DNA of 64,000 nucleotides from CADEED01 sp039931065. Lineage in GTDB: Bacteria; Pseudomonadota; Gammaproteobacteria; Steroidobacterales; Steroidobacteraceae. The stretch covers positions 62,001-126,000 of the forward strand of contig JBDTSP010000013.1 in the NCBI GenBank assembly GCA_039931065.1, in the 5' to 3' direction. A program made the translations under genes and the position numbers. The notes below the pieces were generated by a model, which made no database searches, was not told the origin of the DNA, and worked only from the letters and a program-made list of their open reading frames with translations. Below are positions 1 through 9,279 of this stretch, in pieces (within the stretch, counting starts at the first letter, position 1; every line of letters begins with the position of its first letter).

Positions 1-163
1 CGCGCCCGAAGCGCGCCATGAAGTTGATGTCTTCGGGCCGCACCTTTTCGGCGGCCATGATGAGATCGCCTTCGTTTTCACGGTCTTCGTCGTCCATGAT
101 GACGACCATGCGCCCGGCGGCGAGGTCGGCCAGGATTTCTTCGATGGTGTTCAGTGGCTTCAA
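1..163 (-). CDS. ribB: 3,4-dihydroxy-2-butanone-4-phosphate synthase, N-terminal part (RibB or RibBA), cut by window edge
   Basis: Converts ribulose 5-phosphate into 3,4-dihydroxy-2-butanone 4-phosphate, the four-carbon precursor of riboflavin. Only the first 54 codons are in the window. They contain the family's acidic signature MDDEDRENEGDLIMAAE at about residues 23-39, which supplies the metal and phosphate ligands. The start is read as TTG at 163-161 because its first bases overlap the TGA stop of ribE (sequence TTGA), indicating translational coupling, and because it gives the usual beginning KPLNTIEEIL. Whether the protein continues into a GTP cyclohydrolase II domain (RibBA) cannot be seen. 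It is the last gene seen of an nrdR-ribD-ribE-ribB operon on the minus strand. Confidence 0.93.
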   Translation of the reverse strand, partial: MKPLNTIEEILADLAAGRMVVIMDDEDRENEGDLIMAAEKVRPEDINFMARFGR

Positions 164-771
164 GCGGGCTCCGTATTCAGACGCTCTACGTAGCGCGCCA
201 GCAGATCGATTTCGAGATTCAGGTGCGCGCCGGGTTTCAGATCACCGAGCGTGGTCACTTGGAGTGTGTGCGGGATCAGGTTGATCGAAAAATTTGCGCC
301 CTGCACTTCATTGACCGTGAGGCTCACGCCATCGAGCGTCACTGAACCCTTGCGCGCGATGTATCGCGCCAGCGGTTGCGGAGCCGCCAGCTCTACTCGC
401 AGCGAACGCGCATCCATGGAAGCGGTTAGCACCGTCGCCAGACCATCGACGTGGCCCGAAACCCAATGGCCGCCGAGACTGTCGCCGGCGCGCAAGGACG
501 CTTCGAGATTCACGCGCGCACCGGCCGCCTTGCCGCCGAGCGTGGTCACGCGCAGGGTTTCGCCGGACACGTCGGCGACAAACACATCATCGCCGAGTTC
601 GGCGACGGTCAGACAGACGCCATCCACCGAGATGCTGGCGCCGAGCGCCAGGCGATCGCGCGCGATCTGGCCGAAAGACACCTCGACGCGGCGATCGGAG
701 GCCCCGGCCGCGCCCTCTTTGGGCGTGCTGCGCCGGATCTCGCCGATCTCTTGCACGATGCCTGTGAACAT
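160..771 (-). CDS. ribE: Riboflavin synthase, alpha chain
   Basis: Dismutates two molecules of 6,7-dimethyl-8-ribityllumazine to riboflavin in the cytosol. The protein is 203 aa, close to the family norm, and begins with the hallmark MFTGIVQEIG. It has two tandem lumazine-binding barrels; each contains the GDSLGGHWVSGHVDG or GASISVDGVCLTV type signature, and the second repeat has SVTLDGVSLTVN. The start at 771 was chosen over an upstream in-frame ATG at 963 because AGGA lies just upstream and the family N-terminus fits; the longer frame would run deep into ribD. It lies 14 nt after ribD and overlaps the next gene as TTGA. Confidence 0.96.
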   Translation of the reverse strand: MFTGIVQEIGEIRRSTPKEGAAGASDRRVEVSFGQIARDRLALGASISVDGVCLTVAELGDDVFVADVSGETLRVTTLGGKAAGARVNLEASLRAGDSLGGHWVSGHVDGLATVLTASMDARSLRVELAAPQPLARYIARKGSVTLDGVSLTVNEVQGANFSINLIPHTLQVTTLGDLKPGAHLNLEIDLLARYVERLNTEPA

Positions 772-785
772 CTGGATCCTGATTC

Positions 786-1907
786 CTATTTCTTCTCGCC
801 GGCTTTCGCGAGCGGCCGCAAACGCAGCCGCAGATCCGGCCCGACCACCTGCGTCTCGAACAAATCGAACTGCAGTGCCGCGTCGAGCTTCGTGAGCCGC
901 GCCAGCGTCGCCAGAGGTTTCGCATCGCGTCCCAAAAGCTTGGGCGCCAGATAAACCACCCACTCGTCGACCAGGCCCGCCGACAACAGGGCCCCCGACA
1001 GCCGCGGACCCGCCTCCACCAGCACGTCGTTGATCTCGAGTTCCGCCAGGCGCGCGAACACCCTGGCGAGATCGAGCTGACTACGCGTGGCGCGCAGCCG
1101 TTCGACGTTCGCCGCGCCTAACTTCTCGCCCTCGGCCGCCGCCCGCCGAGTCTTGGTGGCTGCCGCGAACACCAGCGCTTCGCCCGGCGCGGCCAGGATT
1201 TTCGCGGTCGGCCGGACGCGCCGGCGGCGATCGAGCACCACGCGCAATGGCTGACGTTCGACGGTATCGAGCCGCACGTCGAGACGCGGATCGTCCGCCA
1301 GCACGGTCGACGCGCTGGTCAAGGTTGCGCCGGACAAGGCGCGCCAATGCTGCACGTCCAGGCGCGCAGGCTCGCTCGTGATCCACTTGCTAGCGCCATT
1401 GGCGAGCGCGGTGCGGCCATCGAGGCTGGCCGCGGATTTCAAGCGCACGAACGGCCGCCCATGACGCATGCGCATCAGGAAACCGGCATTGAGTTCCTCG
1501 GCTTCGGCGGCCAGCAGACCAGACTGCACGGCAATGCCGGCTTCCTTGAGCCGCTTCCCGCCGGCACCACTCACGCGTGGATTCGGATCACCAATGGCAT
1601 AGACGACCCGCCGCACACCGGCCGCCAGCAACACATCCACGCACGGTGGCGTGCGGCCGTGATGACTACAGGGTTCGAGCGTCACGTAGGCGGTCGCCCC
1701 GCGCGCGCGATCGCCGGCAGCGCGAATCGCGATCGGTTCGGCATGCGCTTCGCCAGCGCGTTCGTGCCAGCCCTCGCCGACGATCTCCTCGTCGCGCGCC
1801 AGCACCGCGCCGACGCGCGGATTCGGCTGCGTGGTGTACAGGCCGCGCGCGGCCAGCTCCAATGCGCGGCGCATCGCCGCCTCATCGAACGCGCTGAATT
1901 TACTCAT
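786..1907 (-). CDS. ribD: Bifunctional diaminohydroxyphosphoribosylaminopyrimidine deaminase / 5-amino-6-(5-phosphoribosylamino)uracil reductase
   Basis: Catalyses the second and third steps of riboflavin synthesis, deamination then NADPH-dependent side-chain reduction. The N-terminal zinc deaminase domain (about residues 5-145) has HAE at 55-57 and PCSHHGRTPPC at 79-89, giving the His, Glu and two Cys of the active site. The residue after HAE is Pro rather than the more usual Val, which should be tolerated. The C-terminal reductase domain runs from about 150 to the end. At 373 aa it is full length. The start overlaps the 3' end of nrdR by 8 nt, so it is probably translated by coupling. Confidence 0.95.
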   Translation of the reverse strand: MSKFSAFDEAAMRRALELAARGLYTTQPNPRVGAVLARDEEIVGEGWHERAGEAHAEPIAIRAAGDRARGATAYVTLEPCSHHGRTPPCVDVLLAAGVRRVVYAIGDPNPRVSGAGGKRLKEAGIAVQSGLLAAEAEELNAGFLMRMRHGRPFVRLKSAASLDGRTALANGASKWITSEPARLDVQHWRALSGATLTSASTVLADDPRLDVRLDTVERQPLRVVLDRRRRVRPTAKILAAPGEALVFAAATKTRRAAAEGEKLGAANVERLRATRSQLDLARVFARLAELEINDVLVEAGPRLSGALLSAGLVDEWVVYLAPKLLGRDAKPLATLARLTKLDAALQFDLFETQVVGPDLRLRLRPLAKAGEKK

Positions 1908-2436
1908 GCGCTTTTCCCTTTTTCGACTTCAATGCTGTTTCGCCGGGCAACAACGACAACTGGCCTTCGCCCGGCGTCTTGCCGCGCCGGTGCCGCAGTC
2001 TATCTACTTCGTCGCGGAATGCCTCGACGTCCTGGAAATGCCGGTACACCGAGGCATAACGCACGTAGGCGACTTCATCGAGTTTGTGCAGCTCTTCCAT
2101 GACGACCTCGCCGATCTGCCGCGACGTGACTTCGCGCTCGCCCAGGCTGCGCAGCTTGCGCGTGATGTGGCCGACGGCCTCTTCGATCGATTCGCGCGAC
2201 ACCGGGCGTTTTTCCAACGCCTTGTGCAGGCCATTACGCAGCTTGTTCTCGTCGAACGGCACGCGGCTCTGGTCGTTCTTGACGACCAGCGGCATCACGA
2301 GCTCGGCGGTCTCGAAAGTCGTGAACCGTTCACCGCAGGCCAGGCACTCGCGCCGCCTTCGGATCTGCGTACCTTCCGCGGCTAGCCGCGAGTCGTTGAC
2401 CTTGGTGTCGTCATGCGCACAGAAAGGACAGTGCAT
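1900..2436 (-). CDS. nrdR: Transcriptional repressor NrdR
   Basis: Zinc-ribbon and ATP-cone repressor of ribonucleotide reductase operons; it senses ATP/dATP and binds NrdR boxes. The zinc finger is formed by C3, C6, C31 and C34 (MHCPFC and CLACGERF). The ATP-cone spans roughly residues 49-139, with the typical EVAYVRYASVYRHF near the end of the cone. Length is 178 aa, slightly longer than the 150-160 aa norm because of a basic C-terminal tail. It heads the riboflavin genes, a common gammaproteobacterial order (glyA or nrdR before ribD). It follows glyA by 19 nt on the same strand and could share its transcript. Confidence 0.95.
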   Translation of the reverse strand: MHCPFCAHDDTKVNDSRLAAEGTQIRRRRECLACGERFTTFETAELVMPLVVKNDQSRVPFDENKLRNGLHKALEKRPVSRESIEEAVGHITRKLRSLGEREVTSRQIGEVVMEELHKLDEVAYVRYASVYRHFQDVEAFRDEVDRLRHRRGKTPGEGQLSLLPGETALKSKKGKAHE

Positions 2437-2455
2437 GGCACGTCCCTAATATTCT

Positions 2456-3712
2456 TTACGGGCCATACACCGGGTATCGCCGGCACAACTCCGACGCCGC
2501 CGCGCGCGCCTTCTCGATGGCGGCGTCGCTGCCGTTGGCATCGAGCACGTCGGCGACCAGATCGGCGATCTGCTCGAACTCGGGCTCCTTGAATCCGCGC
2601 GTGGTGCCGGCGGGCGATCCGATACGAATGCCGCTGGTGACCATCGGCGGACGCGGGTCGTTGGGCACCGCGTTTTTGTTGACGGTGATGTGTGCCTTGC
2701 CGAGTGCGGCGTCGGCTTCTTTGCCGTTGATCTGTTTGTCGGACAGATCGAGCAGGAACAGATGATTGTCGGTCCCGCCCGAAACGATCTTGTAGTTACG
2801 CTTCTGCAGGCGCGTGGCCGTGGCACGGGCGTTCGCGACGACCTGCTTCTGATATTCCTTGAACTCGGGCTGCAACGCTTCGAGGAACGCCACCGCCTTG
2901 GCGGCGATGACGTGCATCAGCGGGCCACCTTGCGTTCCAGGGAACACCAGCGAGTTGAGTTTCTTGGTGATCGCATCGTTGGCGCGCGCCAGGATCAAAC
3001 CACCGCGCGGGCCGCGCAGCGTCTTGTGAGTGGTCGTGGTGACGACGTCGGCGTACGGAATCGGATCCGGGTACAGCCCCGCGGCCACCAGGCCCGCGAC
3101 ATGCGCCATGTCGACGAACAGATAGGCGCCGACCGAATCGGCGATCTCGCGGAATTTCTTGAAGTCGAGGTAACGCGAGTAGGCGGAGAAACCCGCGATT
3201 ATCATTTTGGGTTTTTCCGCCAGCGCCTGCGCGGCGAGTGCGTCGTAATCGATCTCGCCGTTGTCGGCGCGGATGCCGTACTGCACGGCGCGGAAGAGCT
3301 TCCCGGAGAAATTCACTTTGGCGCCGTGAGTCAGATGGCCGCCGTGATCGAGGCTCATGCCGAGGATCGTGTCGCCCGGGGCGATCAGCGCGAGATAGGC
3401 CGCGGCGTTGGCCTGTGACCCTGAGTGCGGCTGCACGTTGGCGTAGTCGGCGCCGAAGAGTTTCTTGGCGCGGTCGATGGCGAGTTGCTCGGCGATATCG
3501 ACGAACTCGCAACCGCCGTAGTAACGCTTGCCCGGATAACCTTCGGCGTACTTGTTGGTGAGCACCGAACCTTGTGCCTCGAGTACGCGCGGGCTGACGT
3601 AGTTTTCAGAGGCGATCAGCTCGATGTGATCTTCCTGGCGCTGCCGCTCGTTCTTCAGGGCGGTCTCGAGCTCGGGGTCAAAGCCACCGATGGTCATCGC
3701 GGTACGAAACAT
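2456..3712 (-). CDS. glyA: Serine hydroxymethyltransferase
   Basis: PLP enzyme interconverting serine and glycine with tetrahydrofolate and feeding one-carbon units to purine and thymidylate synthesis. Visible hallmarks are the N-terminal HIELIASENYVSPRVLEAQG, the YPGKRYYGG segment, and the PLP-lysine motif TTTTHKTLRGPRGG. The chosen start gives 418 aa (MFRTAMTIGG); an ATG five codons later (MTIGG) is equally possible. A longer in-frame reading from 3886 was rejected because it would enter the neighbouring deacetylase gene and lacks family similarity. The 79-nt gap upstream holds its promoter. The product links functionally with purL, guaA and guaB elsewhere in the window. Confidence 0.96.
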   Translation of the reverse strand: MFRTAMTIGGFDPELETALKNERQRQEDHIELIASENYVSPRVLEAQGSVLTNKYAEGYPGKRYYGGCEFVDIAEQLAIDRAKKLFGADYANVQPHSGSQANAAAYLALIAPGDTILGMSLDHGGHLTHGAKVNFSGKLFRAVQYGIRADNGEIDYDALAAQALAEKPKMIIAGFSAYSRYLDFKKFREIADSVGAYLFVDMAHVAGLVAAGLYPDPIPYADVVTTTTHKTLRGPRGGLILARANDAITKKLNSLVFPGTQGGPLMHVIAAKAVAFLEALQPEFKEYQKQVVANARATATRLQKRNYKIVSGGTDNHLFLLDLSDKQINGKEADAALGKAHITVNKNAVPNDPRPPMVTSGIRIGSPAGTTRGFKEPEFEQIADLVADVLDANGSDAAIEKARAAASELCRRYPVYGP

Positions 3713-3791
3713 TGCTTGGGCCTCACGGGACGGGCTTCCGGGGGCCGCGAATTGTACTGGATATGCCCAGTTTTCTGGCGAAAACAGACTA

Positions 3792-4760
3792 TTAGTTGTG
3801 TTTATCGAGGGGACCCGGGGCATCGACGAATCCCTGCACGACCCCCGTCCATGCCTTGGCCAGGTTGATGCGGTTGTAGCCGCCACCGCCGGTACCGAGC
3901 ACCCGGCCGTGGCCCAGTTCCTCGGCCAGAACCGCCAGGTCGCGCGCCGCGCGCTGATGGGATTCGGCGGTGAAACGCAGGTGGGTTATCGGGTCACCCC
4001 CGATGCTGTCCGCACCCGCCTGGAGAATGATGAACTCGGGCTGATACTTGCGCAGGTGGGCCAGCACGCGCGGCCACTCCGCCTCGAACACCGCGTCGTC
4101 CGCGCCGGGGGGAACCGGGATGTTGAGCTTGGCACCGGCCGCCGCGCCGCGACCAATCTCGTCTTCGCGGCCGGTGCCTGGATAGAGGTACTGCCCGTCT
4201 TCATGGATGTCCGCGAAGATCAGATCCGGATCGTCGTCGAAGCCGTAGTACACGCCGTCGCCGTGATGTGCATCGATATCCACGTAAGCAATGCGTTTAA
4301 CACCTTGCCGGCGCAGCATTTCGATGGTCACGCCGCAGTCGTTGAAGACACAGAAACCGGCCGCGCCGCCGCGGGTCGCGTGATGTAAACCCGCGATGGG
4401 AACAAACGCGCGCCGCGCCTTGCCAGCCATGATCTGCTCGGCCGCGAGCAGCGTCGCCCCGACCACGTCGGCCGCGGCTTCATACACGCCGCGAAACGCG
4501 GGCGTATCGCCGGCATCGAGAAACCCCTCGCCGGTGCGCGAACGCTCGGCCACGAGGTCGAGGTACTCGGGCGTGTGAAAAGATTGCAACTCCGCGCGGG
4601 TGGCGGCGCGCGTTTCCATGATGCGAACGCGCTTGTCCAGACCGCGCGCGGAGAATTCCGCGTAAAACGCAGCGTGCCGGTCGGAGCCGAAAGGATGGCC
4701 GTCGGGGAAACCATAACGGGCCAGGCGCTCGCCGGCGATCACCAGCACGGACTTGGCCAC
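3792..4760 (-). CDS. Histone-deacetylase-family (AcuC/acetoin-utilisation-like) amidohydrolase
   Basis: Zinc-dependent deacetylase or amidohydrolase of the arginase/HDAC fold; the bacterial substrate is not known from sequence. Family motifs are GLHHATRGGAAGFCVFND (the catalytic His-His pair and FCxxN), YVDIDAHHGDGVYYGF (zinc-binding Asp and His) and LGTGGGGYN near the end. The second zinc Asp is in ILQAGADS. The start is uncertain. GTG at 4760 gives 322 aa with the usual N-terminus just before LARYGFPDGHPFG. A rare CTG at 4784 has a much better ribosome-binding sequence (GGGGGAGAGG, 5 nt away). The ATG at 4907 would overlap divergent ettA and adds unrelated residues. Confidence 0.85.
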   Translation of the reverse strand: MAKSVLVIAGERLARYGFPDGHPFGSDRHAAFYAEFSARGLDKRVRIMETRAATRAELQSFHTPEYLDLVAERSRTGEGFLDAGDTPAFRGVYEAAADVVGATLLAAEQIMAGKARRAFVPIAGLHHATRGGAAGFCVFNDCGVTIEMLRRQGVKRIAYVDIDAHHGDGVYYGFDDDPDLIFADIHEDGQYLYPGTGREDEIGRGAAAGAKLNIPVPPGADDAVFEAEWPRVLAHLRKYQPEFIILQAGADSIGGDPITHLRFTAESHQRAARDLAVLAEELGHGRVLGTGGGGYNRINLAKAWTGVVQGFVDAPGPLDKHN

Positions 4761-4898
4761 GACCGATGACGCTGCTGTAGACAGAGGTTCCTCTCCCCCA
4801 CGAAACCTGACCGTTCGAAGCGCAGCAAACCTAGCACAGCGCGCCGCTGCCGGAGGTAGAATTCGCGCCCGTTTCTGTCCCGAAAACCACTGAAATAC

Positions 4899-6572
<1,674 letters not shown>

Positions 6573-6582
6573 GGATACCGCG

Positions 6583-7290
6583 ATGGCAGTGCAGGTGTTC
6601 ATCGACTCGACGGGCGTCATGTACTTCGGTGACGAGCGCGAGACCGCGCGTAATTGCCCGCACTGCCATGCGTTCTCGCGGATGAGCCCGACGGCGCTGC
6701 CAACGTTCGACGAGTTGCTGCTGCAAAAGCCGCGCTCCATCGGTCTCGTGCTCCGCTGCCACGCCTGCAACGCGCCGGTGTTCCTGCGTTACGCCACCCG
6801 CGCGTACGCCAGCAATCGCGTCGAATTATCGCCGCAGGCTTTTGACGTCGAACGCCCGGTCGAAAAATTCGCGTTCAACTACGTGCCCGAAGACGTGGAG
6901 ACGTTCTTCCGCGAGGCGCTGATCTGTTATTCGCACAATCAGTTCCAGGCGTTCGCGTCCATGTGCCGGCGCACCGCGGCGGTCAGCTTCGCGGATCTCG
7001 GCAACTCCACCAAGCTGCGGCTGTTCGATTCGCTCTCCGATGTGCGCGAGATGGCGGACATCGAAGAGGAAACCTTCGCGGTCGTCATGCGCATCATCTT
7101 TGCCGGCAGTGCCGATCCGGTGGTCGACCTGCCCTTCATCAACACCTATCAGGCCGCGGTGTTGCTGGAGGTCATGAAGGATTTCCTCTACCAGGCGTAT
7201 GTGCGCAAGGGCCGCCTGCAACACGCGATGAAGGTGCGCCGGTTCTTCGTGCAGGAAAATGCGGCGCGCAGCGTAGGCCGCGACGACTGA
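6583..7290 (+). CDS. Zinc-ribbon protein with DUF4145-like helical domain, function unknown
   Basis: A 235-aa cytosolic protein with two CxxC knuckles, C25-x2-C28 and C59-x2-C62, that should form a zinc ribbon. A helical region follows, around residues 95-160; FFREALICYSHNQFQAFASMCRR resembles the start of DUF4145 domains, which are often appended to defence or nucleic-acid enzymes, but here nothing catalytic is attached. It begins 10 nt after ettA on the same strand and is preceded by AGATAGGGAT, so it is probably co-transcribed with ettA. It ends 3 nt before the convergent lipoprotein gene. A role linked to ribosome throttling is only a guess from position. Confidence 0.75.
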   Translation: MAVQVFIDSTGVMYFGDERETARNCPHCHAFSRMSPTALPTFDELLLQKPRSIGLVLRCHACNAPVFLRYATRAYASNRVELSPQAFDVERPVEKFAFNYVPEDVETFFREALICYSHNQFQAFASMCRRTAAVSFADLGNSTKLRLFDSLSDVREMADIEEETFAVVMRIIFAGSADPVVDLPFINTYQAAVLLEVMKDFLYQAYVRKGRLQHAMKVRRFFVQENAARSVGRDD

Positions 7291-7293
7291 CCT

Positions 7294-8235
7294 TCACGGG
7301 GCGGCGGTGGCGACTCTCTCGTCGGGAGGCGGCACAGGTCCGAACATGCGGTCGGCGAGGATGCCCGGCTCGGTCTGCGACCGTATTCCCGTCTCGAAAT
7401 ATTCCACGACGCGCGGTCGCAGGCGCAATTTCTGCCGCTCCCAGAACATCACGTTTCCGAGCCGCTGGTCCGGCGTGAAGCGTCGATGAAGCTCGCGTTT
7501 GAGCACGAAGTAGCGCTCGATTTGCGCCACCGTGAGGCCGCGTGAAATCAGCGCCACGCGCTGCTCGCGTGCGACGATCGTTCCGGCCATGAGGAGTTCG
7601 GGCGTGCGGATGTCGAGCCATTGGAGGGCGACCTGCAAGGAAGGATTGCGCGTAACCGGCGTGGCGCGGATCGGCGCCGAGCCGGCAGCTTCCAGCGCGC
7701 GGGCCACGAACTCGACGCAGTAATATTTCGACGAGTCGCGCGCATCGTAGCGGCCGTCGAAGGGAACACGTTCGCGCCAGCGTGTGGCGGCGAATTCCAC
7801 CAGCACGCGACGATCGACGCCCGCCGGCGGGTCGTAGATGGCGAAGATGCCTCCGCGCGCGAGAAACCGGTCGAGTGTCACGCGCTGCACACCGCCACCG
7901 ACGTGTGCGTTGGGACGTGCCCACGGCATCGGCAGCAAAGCGCCCATCGCCTCGTATACGTATGGCCTGCCCGATTCGATCGCGATCACGCCGATATGTA
8001 GATAGGGCGTGAAGTCCGCGGTGCTGAGCGCCAGGAACAGGCTGGTGGCGCCGGTATGTTCGGTGACGATGATCTGGCCGCTTTCGATCGGCAGGCCGTG
8101 CCATGACTGGCCCGCCCAAGCGGCCGCCGGCGCTGCTGCGACCTGGAACGCGCGGTATCCGGCGGGATCGAAACTCGCGCAACCGGCCAGCAGCAGCGCC
8201 GCCGACCAGATCAGCGTGCAACAGCGGGCGCGCAT
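7294..8235 (-). CDS. Lipoprotein with YiiX/YebB-like (permuted NlpC/P60) cysteine-hydrolase domain
   Basis: The 313-aa product has a signal peptide and lipobox LLAGC, with C19 the predicted lipidated residue. The body looks like a permuted papain-fold hydrolase of the YiiX/YebB-like group. A His in YLHIGVIAIESG (H80) is followed by VYEAMG, and a Cys lies in SSKYYCVEFVARAL (C173). In this fold the conserved His precedes the Cys, as here. Such enzymes cleave amide bonds in peptidoglycan or lipids; the substrate here is unknown. Its start lies inside the 3' end of the small lipoprotein gene upstream (25-nt overlap), so the two are probably co-expressed. It is the last gene of a four-gene exported-protein run. 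Confidence 0.72.
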   Translation of the reverse strand: MRARCCTLIWSAALLLAGCASFDPAGYRAFQVAAAPAAAWAGQSWHGLPIESGQIIVTEHTGATSLFLALSTADFTPYLHIGVIAIESGRPYVYEAMGALLPMPWARPNAHVGGGVQRVTLDRFLARGGIFAIYDPPAGVDRRVLVEFAATRWRERVPFDGRYDARDSSKYYCVEFVARALEAAGSAPIRATPVTRNPSLQVALQWLDIRTPELLMAGTIVAREQRVALISRGLTVAQIERYFVLKRELHRRFTPDQRLGNVMFWERQKLRLRPRVVEYFETGIRSQTEPGILADRMFGPVPPPDERVATAAP

Positions 8236-8375
8236 GACGCGGCGCTCCCGAAGTTATCGGGCGCGTGAACTTCCGGGCACGAAAGTTCGCGCTCGAGGGC
8301 CGGCGGCAGGTTGATACAGCCGCCGACCCAGGTGATCACTGCCATTACCAGCAGCCTGCGAGTGCGATACGTCAT
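8211..8375 (-). CDS. Small predicted lipoprotein, 54 aa
   Basis: A short ORF that reads MTYRTRRLLVMAVITWVGGC, then 34 further residues. It has a basic start, a hydrophobic stretch and a lipobox-like VGGC with C20 as the lipidation site. The mature part is short and contains two more cysteines. Its 3' end overlaps the start of the downstream lipoprotein gene by 25 nt in another frame, and it begins 25 nt after the gene upstream. It thus fills what would otherwise be a 165-nt gap in a compact same-strand run. No strong ribosome-binding site is visible, so expression may rely on coupling. Function is not recognised. Confidence 0.55.
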   Translation of the reverse strand: MTYRTRRLLVMAVITWVGGCINLPPALERELSCPEVHAPDNFGSAASCAPAVAR

Positions 8376-8400
8376 CGTTTGACCGCGCAGTTGCGCCGAC

Positions 8401-8874
8401 TCAGGAACCCGTCGGTGTATAGGTCGGCTCGCCTTCCGCCTCGTCTTCCGAGTCCTCGCAAATGCCCCATGCCGCTAAACACGCACCACCCAGCAGCGCA
8501 CCGACGATCGCCGCCGCCGTCCAACCCGGATGTTCCCTCGCGAACCCGCGGAACGCACCACTCGAATCTCCGCTGGAGTCCGCATCGGCGCCGTCTTCCT
8601 CGCCGAGCGACAACAAGGGGATGCCACCGAAGCCGAGCGTGTGTGTCCCGCCGAACGAGTAACGCGCATCGACGAGCGCAAACGAGCGCCCATCGAAAGG
8701 CGACGACTGTTGCAGTCGCAGACCAAATGCCAACGGCGCCGGCGCGCGATTGCCGGTCCCGCCGAAGGACTTGCTGAAATACAGCATCAGTGCCTTCTCG
8801 CGCGGCGGCTCCGCGGCCGCCACGGAAGCCGCCGCCAGCAGTGCGCTCACGATCAATACAACTCTTGCTTTCAT
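8401..8874 (-). CDS. Exported protein with C-terminal membrane segment, unknown
   Basis: Starts at ATG 8874, preceded by GAGAGGAA; longer readings lack a ribosome site. The 157-aa product has a signal peptide (about residues 1-21, ending in VAAAEP). A middle part is rich in Gly, Ser, Phe and aromatic strands (RSFALVDARYSFGG), and an acidic low-complexity stretch with many Asp, Glu and Ser lies around 92-105. A hydrophobic segment (about 118-138) and an acidic tail follow. No known family is recognised. It lies in a same-strand run with three other small exported products, divergent from an ECF sigma factor and kinase. Confidence 0.6.
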   Translation of the reverse strand: MKARVVLIVSALLAAASVAAAEPPREKALMLYFSKSFGGTGNRAPAPLAFGLRLQQSSPFDGRSFALVDARYSFGGTHTLGFGGIPLLSLGEEDGADADSSGDSSGAFRGFAREHPGWTAAAIVGALLGGACLAAWGICEDSEDEAEGEPTYTPTGS

Positions 8875-8959
8875 TGGATTCCTCTCTTGAATGTTGTTTG
8901 TCAGTTCCATGCCCGCAGCGACGCGTTCGGGATCGGCCCGAACACGCGACACAGATGCA

Positions 8960-9166
8960 TCAGACTGTTGTTGGAGGCCAGCGCGACTGCCCCACGAACT
9001 GCTCCAACACCTTGGGCGCCTTCGGATCGATCGTGAGATTGCGGTTGCCGCGCCAGACCTTCAGGGGTTCGTCCAGCCAGACATCGCAAGCGCGGGCGCC
9101 GTGGGTGGCGCACAACCACAGGGCCGCCAGCCAGACGCAGCTCCGGCCTTTGAAATTCGTCTTCAA
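8960..9166 (-). CDS. Small exported protein, unknown (TTG start; possible frameshift near its end)
   Basis: The reading frame begins at TTG 9166, with AGGGAGA upstream, and encodes 68 aa. A basic start and the hydrophobic stretch CVWLAALWLCATHGARA form a likely signal peptide; the mature part begins CDVWLDEPLKVWRGNRN. The frame stops at 8960 after RWPPTTV. A neighbouring frame continues the same style of sequence (ALASNNSLMHLCRVFGP) to a stop at 8901, so a frameshift around a GGGG run near 8990 is possible, either real or from sequencing. No ATG fits this frame well. It is the first gene of the small exported-protein run and is divergent from the ECF sigma gene. Confidence 0.45.
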   Translation of the reverse strand: MKTNFKGRSCVWLAALWLCATHGARACDVWLDEPLKVWRGNRNLTIDPKAPKVLEQFVGQSRWPPTTV

Positions 9167-9279
9167 ATCAGGTCTCCCTATCGAGTGACTTTCTGGATCA
9201 CTCCGGGATACGCAAAACGAAGGAAAATCCGGCCATTCGCTGGTTGCCGGGGCGCCGCAGCCGGTAAAGTCGGCGACGT

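Noticed and set aside
160..171. FMN riboswitch upstream of ribB
   Set aside because: ribB overlaps the ribE stop as TTGA, so there is no leader to hold a riboswitch.
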